64,000 nt of DNA from Pseudoneurospora amorphoporcata (GCA_033297205.1 MU859069.1:273748-337747); one strand, 5' to 3'; positions 51,820 through 63,798 are shown, numbered from the stretch's first letter. Notes: a model not told the origin generated them from the sequence alone. Numbers and translations are program-made.

Positions 51820-53775
51820 ATGCTGACTCTGGAGAACATTTCCACACGCGGCCTACTTGAGGCCCGCGAGCCAGATCCGATAACTGGGCTGCCCAAGCGC
51901 CAATGTCGCTACTGTCGGCTCTTGTGCGACGTCTTCGACGCCTTCTTCATCGACGAGTACATGAGCTGGATGACCGAGACGTCAAACAAGATGCCCATAT
52001 CCGTCGGCCTAATGATTTGTGAAGGCAAGCCTCTAGTTGTCAACTGCTGGGGATTCACATACGACCCCCACACTCTTTTTCCTCGCGTCGATCTAGAGCT
52101 GTATCCCGACCCGGCCGCCGCTTTGGTTTCTAGCCCTACCTCCGGCAACATCCCAACCATGGGTCCTACCGGGCACCGAGCGGAAACGGTCGCCTCCGAT
52201 ACCTGCTTCGAGTTCATCAGAGAGTGCGTGGCACAGTGCTGTATTGAACATCAGAATTGCCAAAGCCAACCTATATACACCGGTTTCGTCCCAACTCGGC
52301 TTCTTTGCATAGGGAAAGACGACAATGACCTTCGCATTCGCACGGGGTTTCCTACCGCAGAGAATATCAGATGGGCTGCTTTGAGCCATTGTTGGGGCGG
52401 TGGCGCCCCCTTCAAGCTTCTTCAGGGAAACCTTTTGACTCTACTGGAAAAGGTGGAGATATCCGACCTTCCTGCAACCTTCTGTGACGGAATCCGTGTC
52501 GCTCGTGAGTTGGGACTCCAACACATATGGATAGACTCCCTATGCATTATTCAAGACAACAATACGGACTGGGAGGTCGAAGCCTCGCGAATGGGAATGG
52601 TTTATAGCCAAGCCTTTGTGGTGATCTGTGGTGCTTCGTCCCCCAATCCTCAAACACCCTTCCTAGGCCCTCATGAGCCAGAGTGGCTGCCAAAGCGATT
52701 CAACCTCCAGACTGAAGACGGCCCGGGCTTGCCTATCATGGCTCGACAACGCCATTTGCTCGCCGCCCCTTTAGAACAAGGTCTTCTCGAGCCACCATAC
52801 ACAGGCGCCTGGGCAACCCTAAAGCGTGTTGGCCCGCTGTACTCCCGAGGTTGGTGTTTCCAGGAGACATTTCTGGCTCAGCGCACGCTTCATTTTTCCC
52901 CTGGAGCCATCATCTTCGAGTGCAAAACACATCGCCGCAGTGAGGATCAACTGCCACCCTACCCGTTACTTCTTCCTGGTACACTTGGCGAAGAACCACC
53001 GGACGCGGAGAAATGGCGCATGACTGTGAAAGCCTACACCCAACGTCAACTAACGTTCGCCTCTGACAAGCTACCTGCCATTGCCGGCGCAGCTAGCAAG
53101 ACGCCGCAGGCTCAAAGGACGAAGTATCTGGCTGGTTTGTGGCTAGAAAGCCTTCTCCTCGACCTGCTTTGGCAAGTCATGCCGGGGGCCACGCACAAGG
53201 CCCTCACTTACCCAGACGAATCTGGCCGGGTTGTTCCCTCTTGGTCCTGGGCTTCGATGGATAGAAGCGTTACCTGGAACCCTTTCCAAAGGCCTGAGCT
53301 CCTTTCCGAACTGGTCACTGCGCATGTCGATGTGGACGGGCAAAATCCGTACGGCACGGTGGCTGGGGGGAAACTGACCATACGCGGCCGCGTGAAGCAA
53401 TGCTTCGTGGAATCCTCGCGGCACAAGAACGAGCAATGGGTCTATTATCGCCATCCACAAAAGAATACGACAAGCAAGAAGGTGCATTTTCGTGCGGATG
53501 GACAACTGATGCCCCGAGTTGTTTCTTCAGTATCATCCAACGTCGCATGCATCCGTCGAGCAAGGGGAGAAGAGTGGGAAGATGAAGTACATGGGCAAGC
53601 CGTCTTTCTTTGCATTGGACGTACCCCCTGGTTGAACTACAATTATGTCGGACTCGTCCTGAGCTGGTCTGCTTCACCTGATTCCTCGGGATGTATGGAG
53701 AGAATTGGCAATATCACCAATGTTCCAAGCGACTGGTACGATAGTGGCGAATGGGCTACCGTCACCATTGTTTAG
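51820..53775 (+). CDS. HET-domain (heterokaryon incompatibility) protein
   Basis: HET proteins act in fungal non-self recognition and can trigger cell death after fusion of unlike strains. The first ATG of the frame, 51820, gives 651 residues. The HET domain shows its three usual blocks: IRWAALSHCWGG near residue 182, the GLQHIWIDSLCIIQD block near 233, and YSRGWCFQETFLAQRTLHF near 342. The N-terminal part has CRYCRLLCDVFDAF, a Cys-rich lead-in common in this family, and the C-terminal 250 residues resemble the usual variable region (RVVPSWSWASMDRSV). The frame is open further upstream without ATG, so the true start may lie in an undetected exon. No lesion is seen. Confidence 0.88.
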   Translation: MLTLENISTRGLLEAREPDPITGLPKRQCRYCRLLCDVFDAFFIDEYMSWMTETSNKMPISVGLMICEGKPLVVNCWGFTYDPHTLFPRVDLELYPDPAAALVSSPTSGNIPTMGPTGHRAETVASDTCFEFIRECVAQCCIEHQNCQSQPIYTGFVPTRLLCIGKDDNDLRIRTGFPTAENIRWAALSHCWGGGAPFKLLQGNLLTLLEKVEISDLPATFCDGIRVARELGLQHIWIDSLCIIQDNNTDWEVEASRMGMVYSQAFVVICGASSPNPQTPFLGPHEPEWLPKRFNLQTEDGPGLPIMARQRHLLAAPLEQGLLEPPYTGAWATLKRVGPLYSRGWCFQETFLAQRTLHFSPGAIIFECKTHRRSEDQLPPYPLLLPGTLGEEPPDAEKWRMTVKAYTQRQLTFASDKLPAIAGAASKTPQAQRTKYLAGLWLESLLLDLLWQVMPGATHKALTYPDESGRVVPSWSWASMDRSVTWNPFQRPELLSELVTAHVDVDGQNPYGTVAGGKLTIRGRVKQCFVESSRHKNEQWVYYRHPQKNTTSKKVHFRADGQLMPRVVSSVSSNVACIRRARGEEWEDEVHGQAVFLCIGRTPWLNYNYVGLVLSWSASPDSSGCMERIGNITNVPSDWYDSGEWATVTIV

Positions 53776-54537
53776 ACTGCAATGACAAGAGAGTATCGCG
53801 GTATGAAGGTTGAGGTATGTGTTAGACGTATGTTCCCAAGTCGTTATGCTCAAAGCCTGTCGTAAACCATATGGATCCTGTCTGTAAACGTGGATGGTTT
53901 TGGGATTGGATATGAGATGAAGGGAAAGGAGGGACCATCAACAATCCAAACTGCAGCTGATCCACATTTGCTGGAAACTTATTCTATTTGATGGGCTTCA
54001 AGTCTTCACGCATACTCCTCGTCGACCCCTCAAGTTCCGGGGATCAGTGCGCGACCCGATACATCGGGGCTATCCGAACGCGCTAGCGCCTGCTGAAGCT
54101 GCCGGATCTTCGAAGGCTGGGCCGCCCAAGATCCCGGCGCGATCTTGTATGCGATGAACCCGACAAATCGGCACGGTCGACATCGCACACCATTTCGTAT
54201 TCACAACGTCATACATCACGGTGTGCAGACTGCAGTGACACACATGACACAATCGTTGCTCAGGAGACCTCGGCTGACAATGATGTTGAACTCGGAAGGA
54301 CTGCTTGCCCGCTTGTGCTACAAAACAGATGCGATTGACCTTTGCTTCCAGGGCCGTTCTCGTCTCACCTCAACCCTTCCACGAACAACAGATCGCATTC
54401 AGAACAATTCCACCGCGCATCACGACAACAGAGGAACTCTCAATACTTTCAACCAAAACATCACTTACATAAATTGAATCACCACCTCAATATCATCCCA
54501 CCATCATTAGACTCCTCCAAACCACCTACGCTCCGAA
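53776..54537. other. intergenic, no gene recognised
   Basis: About 760 bases between two plus-strand genes; only short overlapping frames. Confidence 0.55.
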
Positions 54538-54972
54538 ATGGCCCCTCAAGTGAAGAAACCTCTCCGCCAAATCGCCGCCGAAAAGCTCTACGGCCCCAAC
54601 GCCAACCCCTCCCAACTAGGCGACCCCATCTCCCTCAAGTCCGAGACCAGCCAAGATTCTCCCCAAAACGTCGAATATACCCCCGAAGGAGCTGAAGTCT
54701 CTCCTTCCAAGAAGTCATCGGCGAATTCGAATGCGAATCACAATCGAACAAAGGCGTATGGCGTTCCGAGGAATGATCCCGCGGGGGGCGGGAAGGCGGC
54801 CACTTCATCAAGTGGTTGGGGAAATCCGAGGACTTCCTCGGGGAAAAGGGTTCCTCTGGAGGGAGACCCGACGAGTATGGAACGGGAGATGGTGGTTGAT
54901 GATGGGAGGACGGTGAGGGAGGAGGAGAATGGGCCTGTGGGCAGGGGGTGGAGGGGTAGTAGTAAGCTTTAA
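54538..54972 (+). CDS. small disordered hypothetical protein
   Basis: A 144-residue hydrophilic protein beginning MAPQVKKPLRQIAAEKLYGP, followed by NANPSQLGDPISLKSETSQD. I have the impression that this N-terminal motif recurs in short fungal proteins of unknown function, but I cannot name the family. The remainder is Ser/Asn/Gly-rich with acidic and basic patches and is probably unstructured. There is no signal peptide or membrane helix. The start context (CGAAATGGC) is acceptable, and no intron is required. Confidence 0.6.
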   Translation: MAPQVKKPLRQIAAEKLYGPNANPSQLGDPISLKSETSQDSPQNVEYTPEGAEVSPSKKSSANSNANHNRTKAYGVPRNDPAGGGKAATSSSGWGNPRTSSGKRVPLEGDPTSMEREMVVDDGRTVREEENGPVGRGWRGSSKL

Positions 54973-55193
54973 TGGGTGGGAAGTTGGAAGGGTTGGGAGG
55001 ATAATATATGATGATGATTGTGGGTGATGCGAATGGATGGGAATGGGAATGGGTAATTGAAGGTGGGTGGATGAGTGAAATGAGACGGCGCGTTGCTCTT
55101 CGTGGAGGAGGGAGAGAAATTGTGTGCAGTGCAACTGATGGGTAGAACTTGATAAATACAACATGGAATAGTTATTTAACATCAAATCACAAC

Positions 55194-55265
55194 GCCCGCA
55201 TGGCTCAGTGGTAGAGCGCATCACTAGTAATGATGAGGTCGTCAGTTCGATTCTGGCTGTGGGCA
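55194..55265 (+). tRNA. tRNA-Thr (anticodon AGU)
   Basis: The 72-base sequence folds as a complete cloverleaf. The acceptor stem pairs GCCCGCA with TGTGGGC (one G-T), with discriminator A. The D arm is GCTC-AGTGGTA-GAGC, the anticodon stem CATCA/TGATG encloses loop CTAGTAA with anticodon AGT, and the T arm is GTCAG-TTCGATT-CTGGC. There is no intron. A run of T soon after the 3' end (CTTTCTTTTTC) would serve as the polymerase III terminator. Confidence 0.95.
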
Positions 55266-55995
55266 AATTCGCCTTTCTTTTTCTTTCTTCGCGGACATGT
55301 TTTTTGGTCCTTGGCATTGTTTCTCTGTTTCTCTTCCTTTTATTTACCTTTTTTCCTTTCGTTTGCTACATAAAGTTTGTTGTGATCTTCTTTGTGATAT
55401 GATCAAGTTAGTTTTCATATTTGACTTATTAATCATGGCATTAGACTTAAGGAACGTATGTGCGATATATCGTACAACAACCTGGATACTAATGATATTC
55501 TTTCCCCTCACACAATATAATTCGGAAACTGTATTTGTCATACAAGCACTACCAACCTACCAACCAACTAGCTGATCAAAGATTTGATATTTCCTTGACC
55601 CCCTTCGGATTTAATGCATTTTTTTCTGATCGCGAAATCGCGGGGATCTTCATTGTGGAAGCACAGAGTGACATTTCAAGCGCTGAAACGGCCAACCAAT
55701 CTGACAAATCTGACGCGGGGGGTCCATCACACCTAATGGCGTCCAAAATCTTAGGTGAGACGGACGGCCGACAAAGTGGTACCTTGACCTTATGGCGACG
55801 AGGGGTATTGGGGAGTATATAAAGCGCAAGAGTCCCGCGGTTCTTAGTTTTAAGTCAAAAGCAAATTCACATCAGTCAGCTCTGTGTCAGTATACTCACT
55901 CATCGTGACTTCTCGACCCCTGGAGATACCCCTAAACAATATCACACTTGTCTTCACCATTCTCATCACTGCGGAACGAAACAATCACCATCACC
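55266..55995. other. spacer and promoter of the dienelactone hydrolase gene
   Basis: About 730 bases. The first part is T-rich and holds the tRNA terminator; the right part carries a TATA element. No gene recognised. Confidence 0.55.
55816..55823 (+). promoter_or_regulatory. TATA box of the dienelactone hydrolase gene
   Basis: TATATAAA, 173 bases upstream of the ATG at 55996, in a GGGGAG-TATATAAA-GCGC setting. Assigned from consensus and distance. Confidence 0.55.
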
Positions 55996-56823
55996 ATGTC
56001 CTCCTCCTCCGCCTCCGCAAAACCGGACCTCCCCACTGGCATCTCCCCCTGCTGCCTAACCGGCTTCCGCTGGTCCGGCACTCCCCAAGGAACCGTCCTC
56101 CCCTCCGAGCTCCCCGGCACCACCAACGCTGTGTACAAAACCGGCACAAACCCCAAGGTCGCCATCCTTTTGATCCACAACCTCTTCGGCTGGACTTTTC
56201 CCAACGTCCGGCTGCTCGCCGACCACTACGCCGCCGAAGCCAATGCCACGGTGTTCGTCCCGGATTTCTTCGATGGCTTCGTCGTCCCGCCCGAGCTGCT
56301 GATCGAAGAGCGCTGGGCAGAGATAGATCTTAAGAAGTTCGCGAAGGAGAACGCGCGCGGGGTGCGCGAGCCCGAGATCTTTGCTTTCGCCAAGGCGTTG
56401 AAGACTGCCGAAGGGGGCGGGTTTGAGAAGGTCGGCGCTGTGGGTTACTGTTACGGTGGGTGGGCGGTGTTTAGATTGGCTGCTGCTGAGCATGAGTCTG
56501 AGAATGGGAAAAAGTTGGTGGATGCTGTGGCGGCTGGTCATCCTACTTATTTGACCAAGGAGGATATCAAGGGCGTTTCAAGGAACGTGCCGGTGCAGGT
56601 GCTGGCGCCGGAGTTTGATCCGCAGTATACGGCGGTGTTGAAGCTGCAAACGTTCGTGACTTTGCAGAAGCTGGGGGTGCCGTTTGAGTATTTGCATTTC
56701 CCAGGAGTGCATCATGCTTGTTTCATTAGGGGTGATGAGAAAAAGGAGGGCGAGAGAGAGGCGATGGTTAGGGGAAAGAACGCGACGGTTGCGTTCTTCA
56801 AGCAGTGGCTGCATCGTAACTGA
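55996..56823 (+). CDS. dienelactone hydrolase-family alpha/beta hydrolase
   Basis: Cytosolic hydrolase of the dienelactone hydrolase family; classic members open the lactone ring in the catechol ortho-cleavage route, while many fungal members have unknown substrates. ATG 55996 (MSSSSASAKPDLPTGISPCC) has the context TCACCATGT and gives 275 residues without introns. The nucleophile elbow GYCYGGW near residue 167 carries the family's Cys in place of Ser. The likely acid lies in the LAPEFDPQ segment near 205, and the catalytic His in FPGVHHACFIRG near 238. The N-terminal ILLIHNLFGW matches the oxyanion region. The product is slightly longer than bacterial enzymes. Confidence 0.9.
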   Translation: MSSSSASAKPDLPTGISPCCLTGFRWSGTPQGTVLPSELPGTTNAVYKTGTNPKVAILLIHNLFGWTFPNVRLLADHYAAEANATVFVPDFFDGFVVPPELLIEERWAEIDLKKFAKENARGVREPEIFAFAKALKTAEGGGFEKVGAVGYCYGGWAVFRLAAAEHESENGKKLVDAVAAGHPTYLTKEDIKGVSRNVPVQVLAPEFDPQYTAVLKLQTFVTLQKLGVPFEYLHFPGVHHACFIRGDEKKEGEREAMVRGKNATVAFFKQWLHRN

Positions 56824-58316
56824 GTTGTTGATGAAGCTGGATGGGATGGGCAAGATTTGGCATGGAGATATTATCCGACGTAAGGGTTCTGAAGCCTTGT
56901 GTTGAGCTGTTGAAGTCTTGGTTTAGGCACTGCAATCGTTTGTCACAGTCGAGGTCCGGTGTGACAACTACATTTTCTGTTCTTGGGAGCGGTCCGGGCC
57001 CCGTGTAATGTCCCAAATTCAACATCTTCACCAACTAGCACCACTTTATCATCCAAATATGACACCAATGCCAACCCTTATCATCGTCGAGGAATATGCG
57101 ACGATGAGGGCGAGTTACTGTTCCCGCGAACAGAATCGCAAGCAAGTGTCGGCTGAAAGGGTCATGAGTCAGCAAATTGGGACGACATCGCCCACTTTCC
57201 ACTTTCAACCACCAGCAGCTTCGCTAAGGTGATCGAACCGTCGAGGTCTTGTCAGGACATTAACCAGTCACGAAGTTCAGCAACGGATTGAGATGCCAAT
57301 CTCATGGTGGCGATGGTCCGCTTATATATTAACGTGCCAAGACGTGGTAGAGGGGATGAAAAGCCTGCGAAATCGAGCCCATGCGTAATCTGTGTAAGTA
57401 GCAGCGAGTAAGTTTTCGATTCGTGAAGCCCGAAAGACTCCTTCTAAACATGGCAACGGTAAGTCAAGGCATCGCGGATTGGTTGGTCTAACGTAGACAA
57501 ACCGTCCAAGTTGAGCCAACAGCAGTATCTCGATGTCCATACTAGAGAATGGCGGGCCGATTGACTGATGTCAGGCACAATATACGGGCTATACTTCCCG
57601 CCTGATAGGAGACATGGTAATCTTGGGAGTAAATCAACACTTCAAACCGGGAAAAAAGGATGTTGATATTTCCCGGCTCCTGGCTGCATTCGCCAATCAG
57701 AGGATACCCATCACTCGATGGCAACTTCCACTTCGCTCGATGCGGGGGGCTATCTTTTTGAGCGGATGAATTGTAGGAAGCAATGTTGACCAGCTCGCCT
57801 AGAAGTCAGAGTAGATTGCATAACAACCATGTTAACAGCCGGCAGTTGATGCAGAAAAACCACCCCTCTCCATGGATGCATTATCGCCAACATCTCTAGT
57901 ATCGTAGCCGCCTTCAAGGGGCTTGGCCATTATAGCAAAATGGCAACGCGGCTGGAGAGGGACCCACAGCACTTTGTTGACTGTGAGCGATCGCCGTCGT
58001 CTCTTCTAGAGTCCCGCTCAGTGGCCCGGCACATGGTACGGCTGCGGCTCGTAAGGAGTAAATGAAAAGAACCATGGGAAGAAAATGGAAGCAAATGAGG
58101 CCGGCCGGATCCCGTAGGATAAAGCCTCGTGTTTCCCTTTAAAGTAAAGACGTTACCCGGTTTGACTGTTGTGTCTTTTCTGCAGACAAGTCTTCGAGTG
58201 TCTGCTCGTCACCATCTTCCTTTCCAGGAAAGATCCCAGGCCAGAGCAGTTGTTGACCTATAGCCTTTTCACCACGACATCAACACATTGACTGATCCAA
58301 ACAATGTGGAGACAAG
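56824..58316. other. 1.5-kb intergenic region
   Basis: No gene recognised on either strand. Short frames (up to about 78 codons) lack protein character. Confidence 0.55.
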
Positions 58317-59526
58317 ATGCACTGCAATTCACTTGACGCGCTCGCGCTTGTGGCGCCTTCGACGGCGTTGATCCGATTTGGCTGCTCACAGCTCACCGTC
58401 CAACGTGTCGATCCGCTCGTCAACCCCGGAATTTCTCCCTCTCCTCATCTTCACCAGATCATCGGTGGCGTAAGTCTTCTCCCTTCCCCGCGATGACCTT
58501 GTTGCAGTGATTAACGTCCGACGAAGCATGCTTTCAACCTCTCCATGGATCCCAAAGAAGACATCGGAGAGAAAGCCACATGCACAACCTGCCAGTTCTC
58601 AGAGGACTTCTCCAATTACTGGACTGCCGTGCTGTTTTTCCGTGCCAGGAACGGCTCAGACCACCGGGTCCCACAGGTCCCAACATTGGCTTCGAGGGAT
58701 CCAACGGGGGCATGACCGTGTACTACATGCAGGACAGGCTGGCCAACTACCAGCAGACGTCCAAGGTAACCGCCTTCAAGCAAGGATTCCGCATGCTCAT
58801 CGGCGAAGCATCCTTCAGGAGCAAGCAGCAGGCTACCCGGTTCCGGCAGATCACGTACACATGTCTCGAGGACCTTGGCACTCGCTTCCCCGAGTCCATG
58901 AACTTCCCAACCAAGCCGTGCCCGGCCGGCATCATGGCCAACGTGAGGTTCCCAACCTGCTGGGACGGCAAGAACCTCGATCCGCCGGATCACATGAGCC
59001 ACATGGCGTATCCGGAGTCCGGGACCTTTGAGAGCGGTGGGCCTTGCCCGGCTAGCCATCCCGTACGGGTACCCCAGTTGATGTATGAGACCATCTGGGA
59101 CACTAGCAAGTTTAACGACAAGGAGCTTTGGCCCGAGGATGGAACCCAGTCTTTCGTCTGGTCCATGGGCGATAAGTATGCTACCCTTACAAGATAGTAA
59201 GTAGGAGACGAAGTGATGCTAACGACGACAAACAGTACCGGTTTCGGATCCCACGGCGACTATGTCTTTGGCCGGAAGGGCGACTCCCTGCAGCGGGCCA
59301 TGGACTCGGCGTGCTATGTCAACTGCCCGACTCTGAGGCCCAGAGCGTGTCGGCGATGAATAAGTGCAAGTTCAACGAGGTATTCGTGGATGAGCCAATC
59401 GACGGATGTAAGTCTGCAAAAGAGATGTTCTGAATCTTGATGAGTGACACCTGCTAACATGACCAACCTATCTCAGGGCTTGATTCCATTCCCGGAAACC
59501 CGACGGAGGGGATGGAGAAGAAGTAG
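58317..59526 (+). pseudogene. DUF1996 secreted-protein gene with two single-base deletions
   Basis: ATG 58317 begins a short leader and FGCSQLTVQRVDPLVNPG, the usual start of DUF1996 proteins, with HLHQIIGG before an intron (58470..58526). The next exon reads HAFNLSMDPKEDIGEKATC and DFSNYWTAVLFFRARNGSDH. Near 58680-58684 one base appears to be missing, moving the signal to the frame with IGFEGSNGGMTVYYMQDRL and FPTCWDGKNLDPPDHMSHM. After a further intron beginning with GTAAGT near 59196, GFGSHGDYVFG continues, but near 59332-59340 another base is missing before QSVSAMNKCKFNEVFVDEP. A last intron (59408..59476) leads to WLDSIPGNPTEG and TAG 59524-59526. Apart from the two deletions the gene is well preserved, so decay is recent or these are assembly errors. 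Function of the family is unknown. Confidence 0.75.
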
Positions 59527-61586
59527 ACGGAGAAATTGGTAAACCCAGACTCGGTAGACTAAGAGGAATGGATTGGCGTGATATCGATGCTAGACGTGAC
59601 AAGACTGATGCTGTTTTGTGTTGCAGTAACTTAAAGGTTGTTGATAAGATGTACAATCCACTTGTTTTTGGGCATTGCTGTTTCAAATGGCGACCATGTT
59701 GATGGAGTGATACTTTGCTGTGTCTTGCAGCAAAAGTCGCAATCCAAACAACAGAATGGGTTGAGGTTGGATGACCCAGGTTGGCTACAGTACCGAGCTG
59801 TGAGAGCTGCGAAGTACCGATTTTGGGCATCGTCGGTGAGATGAATCTCAAAGGACCGACATACGGTCTAGACGATTCTGTCCTCATTGTCTCTTGCTCA
59901 CCTCCTTTTGTCGACCATCTTCCCGTTGTCTCTCCTGTCTCGCCACGTCGTACTTGGTGTGTAACCAGACAGCTCGCGAGAGGATCACAAGGCCGCCACC
60001 TCGGCTAGGTACCTCTACAGCCCCAGCCTAAGTCTGTGTATCGTGGCCGGTATCGTGGATGGCCAGATCACCCAACCGCGGCCAGCAGAGTCGTATGCGC
60101 GATAAAGGCGCCCATCCATTCTATTCGGGTTCCACGATGCTTCGGTGCTTTATGTGGCACTGCCGCTTTGCTGCACGTATTAGCATGGGGGTGGAATGGC
60201 TGAGTGGCAGGTTCGTTTTCCCGGGAGGCCGACGGGAGGTTCGGTCGGAGACGGCCCAATGGCGGTTCCCGTGAGGTTGGGTAAGTACGGTTACCTCCAA
60301 AAAGAATTGACAAAAATAGGTGAGACTGGATGACGGCGATGGTGATGGCTCCGGATGTTTGCATGGACACTTGGCGATGCCGACGGATAGACCGGCAGCT
60401 CCCAGCCGTCCATCATGACGGGACGTTGAAGTTGTGGTTGGGGGAAAGAAATGGAGGGCCTGTCATGGCGCTGGGGTGGCAGCGATGGACGATGATCTTC
60501 CTGGGCACTGTACAGGATTTGAGCGTCGATAGGGGAGAATTAGATCAAGATGTCAGCCATTTACTGTACAGAGTTGGCTTGCTACCCCGCTTTGCCAGCT
60601 TATAGGAGCACCCACTAACAGAATTCACGGCGCCCAAGACAGGCACCCGTCTGTCGGGTGTGTCTTGCAGGTCTCGCAATTGGCTAGAGGTACAAATCTT
60701 GATCTGTTGATGGCAAAACCTCCCGTCAGACAACGAAGCCATTGAACTTGAAGGGGCAACAGATCGATGGTGACATCCCACACCTTATGCGGAATATACA
60801 AGCTATGCTCCGTACCAACCTGGGAATACGAGCCCCAATGGAGGCATCCCAGAGCAAAAAGGGAGAGGGACCGGATAGACACCGCATCCTTTTGGTGGCA
60901 GCTGTGTGACCTTCCCATCACCTCTTTATGCTTGTGGCCGGACCACTCAACCCACGGTATACCATGGCACCATTACCGAATCTACACCGACATCTGGCAC
61001 GCCACGAGGAGGGGTCTCGGAGATCTGCAGCCCTGACTACCGTCGGTGATCTTTAACCCATCAAGACATCATATCGACGGCCCAGACGGCCCAGCATGGT
61101 GGCTGGGGCTGGAGTCGCTGAGGAAGCCTGAGATGGGACTTGGCCCACAGAGAAGTCAAAGGAAACGCCAAACGGCACGGCAGCACCGACGGCCGACCGC
61201 CTTTCCGGGTCTTTTCATTTTGTTTAAGTCTGACTGGTCCCAGGCGGAGCAAGATAACGTTACAGTTGCATATCGGAACACGAGACGCAAGATTACTTGG
61301 GTTCAGCTATCAATATCATTTGCTGACCATTGGCAAAAACCGGTGATAGTATCAAGCTGCTATACCAAAGCTATAAAGCGGCAGCTAAGGCACCCCACGA
61401 CTTGGACTAACAACACCACGCAAGTAAATAACGATCTGCGCCACAATAAGCTGACCTCTCCTCTCCCTGGTATCTTTCTGTTTAATACTAATACATCCTC
61501 AACCTCACCTCATCAGGAATTATCACACCTCAACCACCAAACTCAACTTCACCACCAACACACACTACCAACACATATCACCAGTA
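59527..61586. other. 2-kb intergenic region
   Basis: No recognised gene. The right end is the promoter of the small secreted protein; a long plus-strand frame at 61046-61936 crosses its start in another frame and is His/Pro/Thr-rich, with no domain. Confidence 0.5.
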
Positions 61587-62280
61587 ATGCTCAAAAATAC
61601 CCTCACCACCGCCCTCGCGGCTCTCCTCCTTCCCCTCTCCCAGGCCTCCCCCATCGCCATCCGCCAAGAAACCACCACCACCACAACTCCCCCATCAAAC
61701 CCAGACCAACCCTCCTGCGCCACCACCTCCTTTGGGCACTTCTCCTGGGCCTTGTCATCCTTCGACTACCACGCCTCCTTCATCTTCACCACACCCGCCC
61801 ACCAAAACTCGTGGGGCTACGTCAACTTCAACCTGACCAACCCGGCCATCGGGTCGTCCGTCACAACCGTCTGCAGTGCCTCAAGCAACCAGCTCTCCGA
61901 CTTCTTTTACGGGACCGTGCAGTACACCTGTACTAATACCCCGGAAGGTGTGAAGAGTGACGTGGGCAAGACGACGTTTGATTTCAATCGGCCGACGGGG
62001 GAGTTGAGGTTTAATCAGACGTGGACTTGTCGGGATCAGGATCCCAAGTATCTGTGAGTACACATCTTGGGATTGCGCATCGATTGGGATGTGATGACTA
62101 ACACGACAATGTAGTACCACGTTCACTGGATATGCGGCTGTCAACCTCGAGTTGGATTGCTCCGAGTCAACGTGGGTGAACCAGAACTGGACACAGGGAC
62201 AGATTTACTCGACGAGGGATGTGCGGTGCTCGCCTGTTGATTTGAGGGTTGATGCCAAGGAGATGACTGCTGTGGCTTAA
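61587..62280 (+). CDS. small secreted protein of unknown function
   Basis: Exons 61587..62053 and 62115..62280 (61-nt intron, GTGAGT donor, CTAAC branch, TGTAG acceptor) give 210 residues. A signal peptide (MLKNTLTTALAALLLPLSQA) is followed by a Thr/Pro-rich spacer with possible IRQ processing and then a Cys-containing beta-rich domain: ATTSFGHFSWALSSFDYHAS, TGELRFNQTWTC, FTGYAAVNLELDCSES. Five or six cysteines and several N-x-S/T sites fit an extracellular glycoprotein. The overall look recalls AA1-like/Alt a 1-type secreted fungal proteins, but I cannot confirm that family. The splice joins KYL to TTFTGYAAV smoothly, which supports the intron. Confidence 0.75.
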
Positions 62281-63290
62281 TCATCCGTTGAGGCGAAGAG
62301 GGGCATGAGTGACTCTGTTGTCTGTTAGTGTGCCGGTTGTGGGTGTGGTCGGCGCAGGTACTGAGCGTGTTTACAGCATTCAGATGGCTTATGACAGATT
62401 ATGAGGGCTATGATACGAAAGGGTATGTCTAATACATAGTGCTTAATGCTAGCGCTTGGGAAGAAGCATCCAACATCATAAATCATTACGAATTTCTGGG
62501 CTCCATCATCTTTAGCACCCCGGTTTCCAGCCCCTCTGGGATTCTCAAGTCCTGGTGTACTAGAGTCTCCCTGTGAATAACATTGACTCGTTCATATGTC
62601 CTGGGAGGTTGCCTGTCCCCTTTGCATAGACTCAGAATCATAAACTCCAATTTGAGAAGGTCCAACCGAGCACTATTACTCGAAAGTGGTATTCTTTTTT
62701 TGGGAGGAGATGATGAGATGAGGGATGTCTCTGGAAGGATTGCACAACCCATCTGCAACTTACAGAGATCGCCTCCAATGGATTCTTTATCTACAATGAT
62801 CCGGTGTGGTGCCATCAATGACGTGTAGGAGAAAGTCCGAGCAAGGTTGGTCCACACCCATAGGATGTCGACGTTTTGCATCTGGATAGCTCGTTAAAGT
62901 GTGTCGCCGATACAAGTTCCGAGCATCTTCCAATTCTCTGCACAAAGGTTCTTCACTGCCATTTAATTGCCTTTCAATGTCCACAGCCACACTCACTCCA
63001 ACCCATCTGCATACTCCAGCTCGAGCTTCTGAGCAACTTAGGTAGGTACCTAGTTAGACCGTCCGGCTGTCAAAAACTTCCTACATTTTGTTGACTCCCT
63101 TATACGCTCCTTCCTTCCGGATTGCTGTCAGCAGTCACCCATCCATTACAGGTCCACTTTAACACCATCAGACGCCGCTTTCCACAATAGCATCGTTCAA
63201 TGGGAAAGTTCCATCACCGCGCCTTCCCATCGGCATCACAACCATTACCAACCCATCCTTGGTCGGGCACCCACTACCTTATTCTACCCT
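62281..63290. other. convergent spacer, nothing recognised
   Basis: About 1 kb between the ends of the secreted-protein gene and the Con-6 gene. Frames up to 131 codons show no known motif. Confidence 0.5.
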
Positions 63291-63798
63291 TCAACCAGCA
63301 GCAGCCCTACTGCCATACAACTCCTCCGCCGCACTCTTACTAACAGGTTTATTCCTAATTGCCTCCTGCGTTTCGCTCCCTCCCAACTTTTCAATCATCT
63401 TTTCGCTGTGTTCTTTGGATTTTTCACTCGTATCTGCCCGATGATGTCATTACCGTTAGTTCCTTCCTTGCTAGAAACGGAAGTGAGGGAACCGGAAGTG
63501 GGTAGGAGGGGGGGAAATGACAGAAGGAAGGGGGAAGGTGGGGACTGGGGAGGAAGGGAGGAAGACTGAGGAGGAAGAGAGCGAAGGAGGGCGAATAAAA
63601 GGAGACACGAAAATGGAAGGACATGAGAGGAGAGGAGAGGAAAGGAGGGAAAGAAGACGGGACGCACTCGGATTAGCAAGATTGGCTTTATGCCCTCTAA
63701 TCTCGTTGGAAGTGTGTTCCTTCCCTTCGTTGAGCTCTCTCATGTCGTCAGACATGACGGATTTGGCGCCTTGGGAGGACATGGTGCCGGTTGTTTCT

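Noticed and set aside
61046..61936. Plus-strand open frame of 296 codons
   Set aside because: It overlaps the start and first exon of the secreted-protein gene in another frame, and its His/Pro/Thr bias is the shifted reading of that gene.
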